Shown piece after piece: positions 30,132-40,737 of a DNA stretch of 64,000 nucleotides (its first letter is position 1; the number at the start of each line of letters is the position of its first letter). The notes beneath the pieces are model-generated. The model was not told where the DNA came from. It ran no database searches and worked only from the letters and a program-made list of their open reading frames with translations. Source of the DNA: Candidatus Gastranaerophilales bacterium (GTDB lineage Bacteria; Cyanobacteriota; Vampirovibrionia; Gastranaerophilales; Gastranaerophilaceae); NCBI GenBank assembly GCA_944325065.1, contig CALUYS010000003.1, forward strand, positions 85,403 to 149,402. Direction: 5' to 3'. The position numbers and the translations under genes are program-made.

Positions 30132-30542
30132 TTATTTTTCTGTACTCATAATATAAGCATTACAAGCACTAACAAATCTTGTAACAAATTGTCCAATTTT
30201 ACAAGCAAGAAGTATAAAATTCCAAGTAGCGAATCCCAAAGGTGTGATTGAAGATTTTTTATTGAGAAAATCTTCAAAATATTTAACCATACCTCTAGGT
30301 CCATATATAACACCAATATCACATAATAAACCAACGGCACAATGGATATATCCTTCTTTGTTACGTCCATCTAAAAACTGTCCTGCACCAGGACATATCG
30401 CAGAAGCACAAGCTTTTGTTATTTTTTTATCCAAAAAAGAAGATTTATCATTTTTCCTTTGCTGTTTATTAACATTATCAAATGCTGTAGATGTTCCAAT
30501 TATATTTAACATATTCACAATACTTTTATAAATACTTATCAA
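30132..30542 (-). CDS. Small membrane protein with TM2-like motif, unknown
   Basis: 136 residues. A central CPGAGQFLDGRNKEGYIH resembles the PGxGQFYxGxxxxG turn of TM2/DUF5683-like domains, flanked by hydrophobic helices (about 55-75, 78-88 and 105-120). The first 35 residues are polar, rich in Asn/Lys. It converges on tgt (5 bp) and lies between it and the SNF2 gene. No known function; the weak motif is not enough to name it. Confidence 0.55.
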   Translation of the reverse strand: MISIYKSIVNMLNIIGTSTAFDNVNKQQRKNDKSSFLDKKITKACASAICPGAGQFLDGRNKEGYIHCAVGLLCDIGVIYGPRGMVKYFEDFLNKKSSITPLGFATWNFILLACKIGQFVTRFVSACNAYIMSTEK

Positions 30543-30612
30543 TACTATATAAAAATTTATATATGAAAATATTTACATTTAAAACCTATAAATTAATAAA
30601 AATTTACAAATC

Positions 30613-33570
30613 TCAAGCGCTTAAGCTAAATATTTCCATAATTTCATTATCAGATAATTCCGTTATCATTTTTTCGCCTTCAAAAACAGCCATATCAGCA
30701 AGTTTTTGTTTGGACTTAATTATTTCATCAATTTTTTCCTCAAAAGTACCTAAAGTAATAAGTCTATGAACCATAACATTTTTATCCTGTCCTATACGAT
30801 ATGCTCTATCTGTTGCTTGATCTTCAACAGCAGGATTCCACCACAAATCATAGTGAATAACATTTGATGCAGCTGTGAGGTTTAAACCAGTACCACCTGC
30901 TTTTAATGACAATATCATTAATTTTCTATTTTCATCATTTTGATATAAATCAATCATCTTTTCACGTTCAATACGAGTCAAAGAACCATGGAAAAATAAA
31001 GGTTCCATATTTATTTCATTGGTAATCATCTCAGTCAGAATAGCTCCCATTTCTTTATATTGAGTAAAAATAACAGCCTTTTCTCCATTTTCTATTATTT
31101 TAGATAACAAATCCATCAACTTTTGAGCTTTACCTGAATTTTCATAAGACATACTACCTGATTTTAAATAATGATAAGGATGGTTGCATATCTGCTTTAA
31201 TGTCGTGATAAGTTTAAAAATCATACCACGACGATTTATACCGTTTAATTTTGTAATTTCTCCCATAATCTGTTCAAGGACACGATTATATAGAATAGTT
31301 TGAGCTTTAGTTAAATAACAATAATCATCAATAACAAGCTTTTCAGGCAAATCATTAATTATTGTTTTATCTGTTTTTAATCGTCTTAAGACAAAAGGTG
31401 AAACACAAAGTTTAAGTTTTTGAGCCCTTTTTGTTTCTTTAAATTTTTCAATGGGTATTGCATATGATCTTTGAAATTCTTTTAAAGTTCCTAAATATCC
31501 TTTATTTATAAAATCAAATATACTCCATAATTCAGTCAATCTATTTTCAACAGGAGTTCCTGTCATTGCAACTCGATAATCAGCCTTTAAAGATTTTAAT
31601 GCAATAGATTGAGATGTTTCTGGATTTTTAATATTCTGAGCTTCATCAACAATTAACATACCCCATTTTTTTTTCTTAAACTCTTCAAAATCAATACGTA
31701 GTATAGCAAAAGTTGTTATAACAACATCAGCTTGTGTTTCCAATTTTCTTTCCGGACCGTGGTATATTAGTGATTTTAAAGACTTAGCAAACATATTTAA
31801 TTCTTTGACCCAATTACCAACTAAAGTTGTTGGACAAACAATCAAAACTTGTCCTTTAATTTTTTTCATTTCTTTCATTTTTAAAATCAAACTTATAACT
31901 TGAATAGTTTTACCTAGACCCATATCATCAGCAATACAAGAACCAAAACCCTTTATTGAATTTGTATATAACCATTTGAACCCATTTTCTTGATATTTAC
32001 GTAAAACGCCTTTTAATTCATTTGGAACTTCAATATCTTCATGCTTATTTATATCATTAACTATTTTCATAAATGCTTCATCATAATCAAATTCAATATC
32101 CTTAATTTGACGACTATAAGCCAAATTAAGAATTTCAAGATTAGTCAATTCTTTTTCTTCAATATCAAGATTAGTTATTTTTTTTATAATTTCATTTCTA
32201 TCTTTCTCATCAATTAAAACATACATTCCATTATATTCAATTAAACCAGATTTATCTTTAGTTAAATTTTGAAATTCTTCAAGTGATAACTTTTCATCAC
32301 CTATATTTACATAAGCTTGAAACTTTAATATTTCACTTATTTTTATTGTGCCACCATTTGGATTTGACATAAACTCTTGTAATTCTTTTTCTCGCTTATC
32401 TTTAATTTGACTTGATATTGAAACACGAGGTATTATAATATTATCGAACTCATTTGGTAAAATAAGTTCAATTTTTGCTTTTTGTAAGTTATAATTATTA
32501 TGTGTAATAAGTTTATAAACTTCATTTAAAGATAAATTTTGACATTCATTTTGAATTATTTCACTTAATAGATCAGATTGTTTTTTTATGTATTCAATTT
32601 GTTTCTCAATAATTAATCGAACATATATAGCATTTTGAGAAAAAATTATATCATTTTCATATATTTTGTTTAAATGTATTTTTTCACCTGTTTTTTTATT
32701 TACAACATAAATTCTAAATACAAAATTATTTGCATCAATTTGTTGGACTTCAAACCTAGGAACAAAATCATATTTACCAATGTATATTTCATCAAGCCAT
32801 TGATCAATCAATTCAGCTAGATTATGTGAGGAAACAATTTTCTTATGTTCAAGTGGTTTTATAAAATATGTTGCATTTTTATATTGAGTAAATTTTTGAG
32901 ATTTTGAATTTAAAAATTTAAATATTTGTGCATTTACATAATTATCTAGTAATTTTATTATTAAATTTTTATCTTTTAAATATGGTTTCCATTCTAAATT
33001 TATAATTTGGTTTATAAGATTTGATACATCTTTATTTTCCTTAAATATCTGGTAACGAATAGAAAACAAATTACCATTTTCATAAACTTTTGGTATGAAA
33101 TATAGTTTTTCAATAAGCCGATTTCCTAATTGAGATAAAATATTCATTAATTTAAAAGATTTTGTTGTGTAATCTAAATTTAAATATTCATTAAATGAAC
33201 AAAAATAATCCCATATCATTTCAAGTGGTACTTTATAGCCTTCTTTTTGTCCTAATTCTTCAATTTCCTGAAATTCGCTTTTTAAACGATACATTGAGCC
33301 TTTATTTTTAAGATAAAATTCAAAGTTAGTTTTTGGTGTAACAAATAATTCATAATTTTTTTTATTTTCATTTAAAAAATAAAAGTTTGTGTTTCTAAAT
33401 GGAGTATTAACATTATCAAAAGTTTGCGAATACTCTTCTTCAATAAGCTCATATATTGTAGATAATATGGTACGAAAACTTTTATTATCAAGTCCATTTG
33501 GATTTTCACTTAAGTTTAAAAATAATTCATCTAAATCATTTTTTTTTATTTTAAAGTTTAAATTTTCCAC
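30613..33570 (-). CDS. SNF2-family helicase/ATPase
   Basis: 985 residues. The N-terminal ~500 residues form a bacterial SNF2-associated region with no sharp motif. From about 525 on the SNF2 ATPase is complete: Walker A DDMGLGKTIQVI, DEAQ box VDEAQNIKN, motif III TGTPVENRLTELWS, and in the second lobe FTQYKEMG, SLKAGGTGLNL and DRAYRIGQ. These are dsDNA translocases that remodel nucleoprotein or work with RNA polymerase (HepA/RapA relatives). The frame begins at a GTG at 33570 with GAGAGAA close upstream; the nearest upstream ATG is out of frame. A stand-alone copy without methylase or nuclease neighbours argues against a restriction system. Confidence 0.93.
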   Translation of the reverse strand: MENLNFKIKKNDLDELFLNLSENPNGLDNKSFRTILSTIYELIEEEYSQTFDNVNTPFRNTNFYFLNENKKNYELFVTPKTNFEFYLKNKGSMYRLKSEFQEIEELGQKEGYKVPLEMIWDYFCSFNEYLNLDYTTKSFKLMNILSQLGNRLIEKLYFIPKVYENGNLFSIRYQIFKENKDVSNLINQIINLEWKPYLKDKNLIIKLLDNYVNAQIFKFLNSKSQKFTQYKNATYFIKPLEHKKIVSSHNLAELIDQWLDEIYIGKYDFVPRFEVQQIDANNFVFRIYVVNKKTGEKIHLNKIYENDIIFSQNAIYVRLIIEKQIEYIKKQSDLLSEIIQNECQNLSLNEVYKLITHNNYNLQKAKIELILPNEFDNIIIPRVSISSQIKDKREKELQEFMSNPNGGTIKISEILKFQAYVNIGDEKLSLEEFQNLTKDKSGLIEYNGMYVLIDEKDRNEIIKKITNLDIEEKELTNLEILNLAYSRQIKDIEFDYDEAFMKIVNDINKHEDIEVPNELKGVLRKYQENGFKWLYTNSIKGFGSCIADDMGLGKTIQVISLILKMKEMKKIKGQVLIVCPTTLVGNWVKELNMFAKSLKSLIYHGPERKLETQADVVITTFAILRIDFEEFKKKKWGMLIVDEAQNIKNPETSQSIALKSLKADYRVAMTGTPVENRLTELWSIFDFINKGYLGTLKEFQRSYAIPIEKFKETKRAQKLKLCVSPFVLRRLKTDKTIINDLPEKLVIDDYCYLTKAQTILYNRVLEQIMGEITKLNGINRRGMIFKLITTLKQICNHPYHYLKSGSMSYENSGKAQKLMDLLSKIIENGEKAVIFTQYKEMGAILTEMITNEINMEPLFFHGSLTRIEREKMIDLYQNDENRKLMILSLKAGGTGLNLTAASNVIHYDLWWNPAVEDQATDRAYRIGQDKNVMVHRLITLGTFEEKIDEIIKSKQKLADMAVFEGEKMITELSDNEIMEIFSLSA

Positions 33571-33734
33571 TATTCTCTCTCATTTATACTCTTTATGAAC
33601 TAATATTGTATCAAAAAAATAAAATAAAAACCCTTAATTTATAATTTTTTGTAAAGTTTTTTTAATGGAAACTCTTCTATTTTTTTTAGTTAATGTTATA
33701 ATTTTTAATATACGAGTATATAAATTTAGATTAA

Positions 33735-35795
33735 ATGTGGCAATATAATAAAAATAAAAAAATTTTCATAAATTTTTGTATCCTAATTCTTACATTAACA
33801 ATGATTTGCAGTAACTATGCTTATGCAAAGTTTTTTTCATTAAAAAAAGAAAAAAATGAAATTAATAATATTTCAAAAAAAATTAAAAAAAATAAATTTA
33901 AATTTTGGAAAAAAAAAGATAACACAAAAAATGAGACACTAGAAAATAAAATTGAACACAATGAAAAAGAAGATGTTAATCCTCTTATGTGGGAATCAAC
34001 TTCAGATATTAATGAGTTTGCTCAAAATGAAAAATCATTACAAAATAATGTTTTTATTAAAGAAATTATAATAAAAGGTAACAATTTAATTGACGTTAGT
34101 GATATAAAAAATACATTAACAGTTAAAGAAGGTGATTATTTTAAACGTGAGGATGTGCAAAATTCATTAAAACAAATTTATGAAATGGGCTATTTTACAA
34201 ATAAAATGAAAGCCATTCCTATAAAATATGACGAGAATAATGTTGTTCTTAATATTGTTGTTGAAGAAAATATACCAGTTGTTAATTTTACAATTGAAGG
34301 AAATAAAAGCATATCAAAAGGTGAGCTTTATGGTGCAATTTCTCAACTTGAAGGAAAACCTCAAAATATAAAAGCTGTTACAAATGCAATAAATAATATA
34401 GAAAATCTTTATTCAAAAAAAGGCTATATTTTAGCAAGAGTAAAAAATGTATATGATGATCCTGATGGAACTGTAAATTTTGTAATTGACGAGGGGATTA
34501 TCAACTCTATTACTTATGAAGGGAATAATAAAACTAAAGACTATGTTGTAAAAAGAAATATACTAACACAAGAAGGTAGTGTTTATAATGAAAATCAACT
34601 TCGTGCTGATTTATCTCGTTTATATGCAACCCAAGCTTTTAAAGAAGTTAATCGTTCAATTGAACAAAATGAAAACGGGAAATATGATATTAAAATAACT
34701 TTGGAAGAACAAAGAAGTGCAACTATTTCACTTGGAGGTGGTATAGATTCACAAACAGGTTTTTTTGGTATGACAGGTCTTGTTGATAACAATCTTTTTG
34801 GTCGTGGGCAAAAACTATCAATAAACTTTATGGCAGGTACGGGATTATTATTATCAGATAGTTCAACATTAGATCGTGCAAATCTTCAAGCTGAGATAAG
34901 TTTTTTAGAGCCTAAATTTTTAGGATCTGATACTTCAATGATGATAAAAGCTTTTGGACGCGACTTTGCATCATATCAAATACCTCTTGCCATTGAACGA
35001 CGTTATGGTGGTGAATTGACATTTTCTCGTAAATTTAAAGAGGCTAAACATACATATGGTTCGATATCTTTAGGTGTTGAAAATGTTGATATTAAAGAGG
35101 GTGATTTTGATAAAATAAAAAGATTATATGCAGGAAAAGGGCTTGATTTTGCAAATAGGGACAAACAATTGGAAGGTGGTTTATTTGCAACTATTTCACC
35201 ATCTATCACTTATGATACACGTGATGATATAATGAATCCACGAAATGGTACTTTGGCTAATATAAGACTTGACCAAGCTTTTGGTATTCTTGATTTTGAA
35301 AAAACACATGCTCGTGCTACAGCAACTATAAAAAAATATTTCCCTTTAATGAAGAAATCTTCACTGTCACTGATGGCTAGAGGTGGAGGAAAAATTTATG
35401 GAAGTGAAATGCCTGAAGTATTTGGTTATCGTTTGGGCGGTCCTTATACTATTCGTGGTTTCAAAATGAGTGAGGTTGGTACAGGTGAAGCTTTTATGAT
35501 GGCATCAGCTGAAATACAAACACCATTTTTATTTTTCGATAGAATTGAAAAATTACCATTTTTGAAAAATATTAAACTTGCTTTTTTTATGGATGCCGGT
35601 CAGGTATTTAATTCATATACTACAGATTCTATATATAATAGACCACTTAAAGCTATTACAGCTGGTATTGGTGCTCGCATATTTATCCCTGGTCTTGGTC
35701 CTTTGAATGTTGATTGGGGTATACCACTTACAAATGTTGGTGATGGTAATAAACGTGGTGCATTTACTTTTGGTATTGGTGATATGTATTATTAA
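33735..35795 (+). CDS. Omp85/BamA-type outer-membrane assembly protein
   Basis: 686 residues. Signal peptide (about 1-32, ending NYAYAK), then a basic/charged ~70-residue linker, then three POTRA domains (about 105-180, 183-256 and 257-325; starts VFIKEIIIKGNNLID, VNFTIEGNKSIS and NSITYEGNNKTKD), then a 16-strand type barrel (from about 330). The RGF motif in TIRGFKMSEVG corresponds to the conserved VRGY of loop 6. Three POTRAs match cyanobacterial and chloroplast Omp85 rather than the five of E. coli BamA. The protein ends DMYY rather than Phe. It inserts beta-barrels into the outer membrane, so the host has a diderm envelope. Confidence 0.92.
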   Translation: MWQYNKNKKIFINFCILILTLTMICSNYAYAKFFSLKKEKNEINNISKKIKKNKFKFWKKKDNTKNETLENKIEHNEKEDVNPLMWESTSDINEFAQNEKSLQNNVFIKEIIIKGNNLIDVSDIKNTLTVKEGDYFKREDVQNSLKQIYEMGYFTNKMKAIPIKYDENNVVLNIVVEENIPVVNFTIEGNKSISKGELYGAISQLEGKPQNIKAVTNAINNIENLYSKKGYILARVKNVYDDPDGTVNFVIDEGIINSITYEGNNKTKDYVVKRNILTQEGSVYNENQLRADLSRLYATQAFKEVNRSIEQNENGKYDIKITLEEQRSATISLGGGIDSQTGFFGMTGLVDNNLFGRGQKLSINFMAGTGLLLSDSSTLDRANLQAEISFLEPKFLGSDTSMMIKAFGRDFASYQIPLAIERRYGGELTFSRKFKEAKHTYGSISLGVENVDIKEGDFDKIKRLYAGKGLDFANRDKQLEGGLFATISPSITYDTRDDIMNPRNGTLANIRLDQAFGILDFEKTHARATATIKKYFPLMKKSSLSLMARGGGKIYGSEMPEVFGYRLGGPYTIRGFKMSEVGTGEAFMMASAEIQTPFLFFDRIEKLPFLKNIKLAFFMDAGQVFNSYTTDSIYNRPLKAITAGIGARIFIPGLGPLNVDWGIPLTNVGDGNKRGAFTFGIGDMYY

Positions 35796-35972
35796 ATTAA
35801 GGGATTTATATACGAGTTTACACTAAATATGAAACATTCGTCACTACGAGCTTTAGCGTAGCAACCGTGAAAACTATACTCAACACAAATAAGATAATTG
35901 GATTGCCCCGAAAACCAAAGATTTTCTCACAATGACGATAAGTTTATGTAAAATTGTATATAGTCACCTAAA
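35796..35972. repeat. Intergenic dispersed-repeat-like sequence
   Basis: 177 bp with higher GC than the flanks. Its minus strand reads CGTCATTGTGAG, then GGGGCAATCC, then GTTGCTACGC, then GTAGTGACGAATG. This is the arrangement of the palindromic intergenic repeats seen in many bacterial genomes (CATTGCGAG...GCAATC). It is flanked by GGATTTATATACGAGTTTAC at 35802 and the roughly inverted GTAAAATTGTATATAGTC near 35946, a pair that recurs at 59.55 and 60.04 kb. Confidence 0.55.
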
Positions 35973-36563
35973 TTAATTTATGTAAAATATTACTTGTATT
36001 TTATAAACATTTTCAAATAAATCTTTCTTTTTTAAAAGATTTTTTAATAATTTTGAAGTTAATAACTTATTGTAAACCTTAATATAAAATTTTATGATTT
36101 TATAGTTTTTATTAATTTTTATATTTATATTTTTTATAATATCATCATGTAAACAATCAAGACCATCTGCTATTTTTAAAATAGCACTTAGATTTTTTAT
36201 TATTTTCTTTGTATTTTTATCACATAAAGAATAATCTCTATGCTTCTTTTTATCAGGCATTTTGCCACGATGATAACGAGCTATATTGCCAATTATCAAA
36301 CACTCGTCTTCATCAAATCCTATGAGATTTTCCTTTATTATTTTACAAGAATTTTTATTATGTTTTTTACTCCCCCTATAATAACCTATATCATGTAGCA
36401 TCGAAGCTATTTTTAAATATTCACGATGTTTATCATTATAAAAGAATAATACATCATTTAATTTATCAAAAATTAAGCAAGCAAGTATTGATACTCTTTG
36501 CATGTGATTTTTATCAAGACCATAATTTTCTAATAATTCAATTTCGTTCAGTTTTTTTATCAT
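35973..36563 (-). CDS. HD-domain protein related to Ppx/GppA C-terminal domain
   Basis: 196 residues. Metal-binding HD in SMLHDIGYYRG, preceded by a distant His, and a second conserved stretch ARYHRGKMPDKKH and LKIADGLDCLHDD. This is the pattern of the C-terminal HD domain of exopolyphosphatase/guanosine pentaphosphate phosphatases, here alone without the actin-like N-terminal domain. Substrate unknown; a nucleotide or polyphosphate signal is inference. The start overlaps the end of the CheA-like gene by 26 bp, so it is the last gene of this operon; ATG at 36503 is a less likely alternative start. Confidence 0.8.
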   Translation of the reverse strand: MIKKLNEIELLENYGLDKNHMQRVSILACLIFDKLNDVLFFYNDKHREYLKIASMLHDIGYYRGSKKHNKNSCKIIKENLIGFDEDECLIIGNIARYHRGKMPDKKKHRDYSLCDKNTKKIIKNLSAILKIADGLDCLHDDIIKNINIKINKNYKIIKFYIKVYNKLLTSKLLKNLLKKKDLFENVYKIQVIFYIN

Positions 36564-39500
36564 TATTATTTAAAATATCAAATATTTTTGTCTTAAATTC
36601 TTCCTTATTTAAATTTCCTTTTGGCATAATCAATTTAGCATTGTTACCAATTTTTTTATAAAAATCGTCGTTCATTTCAACTCCTGTTACCACAACAATT
36701 GGGATTTTGTGTAACATCTCATCTGATTTCATTTTGTTTATTAAATCAAATCCTGTTAATTTTGGCATTTCAATATCGGTTATTACTAAATCATAATGTA
36801 TTTTTTTTAAATTACATAAAGCATCACAAACATTAAAAGTTGTATCAATTTTTAAATTAGTATCTTTAAATATATTTTTCATATAGGTAGCAATTGAAAT
36901 AGAATCATCTACAATTAATACTGATTTTTGTTGACTTATTTCAATATATTTTGTAGATTCAATATGATTTATAAAATTTTCATTACGGTTAAACATAACA
37001 TTAACAAGTCCTGAAGCATTTAAAATTAAGCATAAATCTCCTGAAATAAGTGTTGTAATCCCACTTATTAAATTGAGCTTTATTATTGGTGGATTTAATT
37101 TATTATGTAAAACTTCTTGATCTCCAACAATCTTATCTGCTATAAAACCTATTTTTATGTTATCCGATTCAATGACAATCATTGTTTCTTTTTGATTTAA
37201 ATTGTCATTATTTTTATTATTTGTAGATATTTGAGGCTCATTTTTAATCTCTAAAACATCACTAAATTTAAAAACCGGTATACTTTCATTATCAATTATA
37301 ACATATTTATACTTTTCTTTTTCAATAATAGCATCATTATTTATATATTTAACCTGATTAATAACATTTGTAGGTATTGAAAAATATTGATTTTCAACTA
37401 TGAAAACAAATACTTTTACTGTTGCCATTGATGTTGGTAATTCTATTTTAACTTTAGCACCTTTAGATAATACTGATGTCATATTAACTTTTCCATTTAA
37501 TTTATTTATTTTCGTTTGAACGACATCAAGTCCAATTCCTCTGCCTGATATATCAGTAATTGTATCATTAGTTGAAAATCCAGGCCAAAAAATAATATTC
37601 ATTATTTGTTCATCAGTCATTGAATTTATTTCATCAACTGTTAAGAGTCCTTGTTTTAAAACTTTTTCTTTAATTTTTTCAATATTCACCCCACAACCAT
37701 CATCTTGTATTTCTATTACAAGTTTATTATTTATATGACGGGCAGAAATGTATATTTTACCTATACGTGATTTTTGATTTTTTTCACGTACATCAGGTAG
37801 TTCAATACCGTGATCGATTGAATTACGTAAAATATGTATAAGCGGTGATTTTATTTCTTCAATAATTTTTTTATCAGCTGTAACATTTGACCCCATAATA
37901 AAAAGTTCAACTTCTTTGCCAATTTGTTTTGAAATATCTCTTACCATTCTAGGAAGAGCCTGAAAAACTATAGACATTGGTAAAACACGTATATTTTTAA
38001 CCATGTTTTCAATTTCCATTATAGTTTGACTCATTTTAGAATCATCATCTTGTATTTTCCGATGAAGTTTTGAAAGTTTATATATTAAATCATGTATTCT
38101 ATCTGAATTATCTTTAAAAACTAAAAAAAACTGTCGCATAAATGTAAGCATTGAATCTACATCTCGAATATTAATTGAATGATTCAGTTTACGCTCAAAA
38201 TATTTTATATAATTCAAAGACTTATGTGAAAAGTTATGCCAAAATTCAAAATCATCCTGTATTTCATTTAACACTTGAAGATGTGAACGTGTTTTTATTT
38301 TATTTGTGATTAACTCACCAACCTGATTTACAAGTTTATCAAGTTTAAGCGTATCTACACGCATTGTCTTTATTTCGTTTTGTTCTTTGTCATTTATTAT
38401 ATCTTCAAGTTTTTGATATGAATTTTGATTAATATTAACTATATTATTAGTCTTAATAAAATTATTTTCTATATTATTATTATCATATAATTGCCCTATT
38501 ATTGAAAGTTGATTTATTATTAAGTCAACATCTTCTAAATTTTCATCACATAAAGTAACTGCAAATATAGTATTTTTTAAATAAGATACTACATCTTCCT
38601 TAATAAAATTATTATCAAGTTTTATATTTTCTAAAATCTCACCTATTTTTGCATAAACTTTTTCTTTTGAACGTAAATTTGTCATATTATTAAACTTAAT
38701 TAAGCTATCAATTAATTCTTCGCATAATTTAGTATTAATATGTAAACTGTCAATTTTTTGTTCTAAAATATTAATAGCATCATCCTGAATAATATTTTGT
38801 TTCATTATTTCATTCATTAAATTACAATTATAACCCGAAACAATATTTACTTTATCATTTATAGCCTTACTTTTAACACTTTTCTCTATTTTTTCAAAGT
38901 GATTTGAAATATATGCAACATCATCTTGTGATACAATATCTGTTGCATTTTTTATAAATTTTAGTTTTTCAATTATATGATTTAAAATTACAACTTCATT
39001 ATTAAAATTTAGTTGTTCAAAGACAACTTTAACTTTTAGAAAATAGTTAATAATATCTTGAGTTGAATAAGAATGATTATATGTTTTTAATTCGGCAATA
39101 AATTTATCTGTATCAGAAAAAATATTAAATAATTTTTGCCAATTTTCCTTTGATAATACATTAATAATATTTTCTTGAGTTTTATCAATATCATTTTTAT
39201 TAAAATTAACTACATACTTCCCATCTTTAATAGCATTAAGTTTTTCTAAATATTTATCAAAATTTTCATCGTATACTTCACTTTTTCGCAAAACTGATAA
39301 ATTAATCAAGCTTTTTATATAGTCAATATTTTCAATGAGTATGTCAATAACTGATTTATTAATAATTATTTTTTTATCACGTGCTAAACCTAAAACATCC
39401 TCTATTGAATGAGCAAGCTTTTGAATATTATTAAACCCAACCATCCTTGCAGCACCTTTTAAAGAATGTGCATTACGGAATAATATATTTAATATCTCAC

Positions 39501-39621
39501 TTGATGATGGATTTTTCTCAAGTTGTATTAAAGTATCATTAAAACGTGAAGTAATTTCATCAGCCTCACATTGAAATATATTTAGTATTTCTTCAAACTC
39601 TTCATCTGAAAAATCAATCAT
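36538..39621 (-). CDS. CheA-type hybrid histidine kinase
   Basis: 1027 residues. Domain order: Hpt (P1) with H52 in RNAHSLKGAARMVG; a long low-similarity helical region (about 110-400); dimerisation domain (starting about 405; KLVNQVGELI); HATPase (ILRNSIDHGIELPD N box, DDGCGVN, and GRGIGLDVV); a CheW-like domain (about 740-880); and a C-terminal receiver with phospho-acceptor D in LVITDIEMPKLTG and Lys in LIMPKGN. It phosphorylates itself and probably its own receiver. The large hybrid form with terminal REC is as in cyanobacterial Pil/Pix/Hmp and myxobacterial Frz-like systems. No separate CheY, CheB or CheR is present here. Confidence 0.93.
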   Translation of the reverse strand: MIDFSDEEFEEILNIFQCEADEITSRFNDTLIQLEKNPSSSEILNILFRNAHSLKGAARMVGFNNIQKLAHSIEDVLGLARDKKIIINKSVIDILIENIDYIKSLINLSVLRKSEVYDENFDKYLEKLNAIKDGKYVVNFNKNDIDKTQENIINVLSKENWQKLFNIFSDTDKFIAELKTYNHSYSTQDIINYFLKVKVVFEQLNFNNEVVILNHIIEKLKFIKNATDIVSQDDVAYISNHFEKIEKSVKSKAINDKVNIVSGYNCNLMNEIMKQNIIQDDAINILEQKIDSLHINTKLCEELIDSLIKFNNMTNLRSKEKVYAKIGEILENIKLDNNFIKEDVVSYLKNTIFAVTLCDENLEDVDLIINQLSIIGQLYDNNNIENNFIKTNNIVNINQNSYQKLEDIINDKEQNEIKTMRVDTLKLDKLVNQVGELITNKIKTRSHLQVLNEIQDDFEFWHNFSHKSLNYIKYFERKLNHSINIRDVDSMLTFMRQFFLVFKDNSDRIHDLIYKLSKLHRKIQDDDSKMSQTIMEIENMVKNIRVLPMSIVFQALPRMVRDISKQIGKEVELFIMGSNVTADKKIIEEIKSPLIHILRNSIDHGIELPDVREKNQKSRIGKIYISARHINNKLVIEIQDDGCGVNIEKIKEKVLKQGLLTVDEINSMTDEQIMNIIFWPGFSTNDTITDISGRGIGLDVVQTKINKLNGKVNMTSVLSKGAKVKIELPTSMATVKVFVFIVENQYFSIPTNVINQVKYINNDAIIEKEKYKYVIIDNESIPVFKFSDVLEIKNEPQISTNNKNNDNLNQKETMIVIESDNIKIGFIADKIVGDQEVLHNKLNPPIIKLNLISGITTLISGDLCLILNASGLVNVMFNRNENFINHIESTKYIEISQQKSVLIVDDSISIATYMKNIFKDTNLKIDTTFNVCDALCNLKKIHYDLVITDIEMPKLTGFDLINKMKSDEMLHKIPIVVVTGVEMNDDFYKKIGNNAKLIMPKGNLNKEEFKTKIFDILNNNDKKTERN

Positions 39622-39645
39622 TTGATAAAAATCCCAGTAAATATG

Positions 39646-40641
39646 TTACATATATAAAAATGAATCAAGCAAACTTAAATTGTTTTGCATTAATTTTTTT
39701 AATTCAACAAAATCATTTTCGATTTTAAAAGATAATTTGTCTATTTCTTCAAAATTTATATCATTATCAACTTCACAATCAATAACATTATTAATAGATT
39801 TCGATAAATCAGTTATTTGTTTTATTAAATTTGAAATATCATTTTCAATATTTGTAACAAGTTTAACACCTGATTCAACTTCTTTTGCCCCTTCTTCTGT
39901 TGCAATAACAGTAGAATTTGTTACATATTGTATATCACCAATTAGAGAAGTAACTTTATTAGTTGCTTGTTTTGAATCATCAGCAAGTTTTCTAATTTCA
40001 GCTGCTACAACAGCAAAGCCTTTACCATGTTCACCAGCACGAGCTGCTTCAACTGCTGCATTCAAAGCTAGCATATTTGTTTGTTCAGCTATATCTTCAA
40101 CAACGCCTATTGTTGTTTCTATTTGTTGTATATATTCACTTAATTCAACTATTAATTCCGCTATAACCTGTATTTTTTGCTTTAAAACTATCATTTTATC
40201 ATAATTTTGTTTTACAACTATAATCTCGTTATCAGTAAAATTTAAAGAAGTTTGAGTTTTTTCAATAGCGTTTTTTGTATTCATTCTTGTATTAATCGAA
40301 ATATTCTTTATATTTTTTAAAGTTAAAATAAACCGTTCCAAAAGCTTATGATTTAATTCAATCATTTCATAGCATTTTTTATTTAATTCCTGTATTTTTT
40401 TTATTTTATCATTTATTGCACTTCCAATATAAAGGTTAATATCTTTATTTAATAAATAATTTGAAATAAAATATTGAAGTATATAAAAAAATAACAAACT
40501 TAAAAATATTTTTGAATCATTTATATTTGGCGTAATATAATTTTTAAAAACAACATAAATTACTGCAAATATTAATAGAAAAGTTATATCAATTATCGAT
40601 TTTAAACGGATTTTAGAATTTAAATCATTTCTATAATACAT
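39646..40641 (-). CDS. Short methyl-accepting-chemotaxis-like receptor without sensor domain
   Basis: 331 residues. Two membrane helices (about 16-32 and 44-63) with about 12 residues between them, so almost nothing is exposed outside. No HAMP is seen. The cytoplasmic part is a coiled coil with the signalling tip [20 protein letters not shown], which binds CheA and CheW. The helices flanking the tip are shorter than in usual receptors, and no CheR-binding pentapeptide is at the C-terminus. It probably senses membrane state or an intracellular cue through a partner. GGAGTC before ATG; first gene of the minus-strand arm. Confidence 0.88.
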   Translation of the reverse strand: MYYRNDLNSKIRLKSIIDITFLLIFAVIYVVFKNYITPNINDSKIFLSLLFFYILQYFISNYLLNKDINLYIGSAINDKIKKIQELNKKCYEMIELNHKLLERFILTLKNIKNISINTRMNTKNAIEKTQTSLNFTDNEIIVVKQNYDKMIVLKQKIQVIAELIVELSEYIQQIETTIGVVEDIAEQTNMLALNAAVEAARAGEHGKGFAVVAAEIRKLADDSKQATNKVTSLIGDIQYVTNSTVIATEEGAKEVESGVKLVTNIENDISNLIKQITDLSKSINNVIDCEVDNDINFEEIDKLSFKIENDFVELKKLMQNNLSLLDSFLYM

Positions 40642-40690
40642 AAAAGACTCCTTTTTTCGTCTATAAATAGTATTAATTTATATTATAATA

Positions 40691-40699
40691 TGTTATAAT
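40691..40699 (+). promoter_or_regulatory. Extended -10 promoter of the REC-GGDEF gene
   Basis: TGTTATAAT at 40691-40699 (TGnTATAAT form), 38 nt before the ATG; no clear -35. It lies in the 96-bp divergent region between the receptor and the diguanylate cyclase, so both arms share a control region. Confidence 0.55.
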
Positions 40700-40737
40700 A
40701 AAAATCAATGAAAAATTAAAGAAATTCAAATAATCGT

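Noticed and set aside
30613..33570. Restriction or phage-defence SNF2 system
   Set aside because: The SNF2 protein stands alone without methylase, nuclease or other defence partners, and the neighbours are housekeeping genes.
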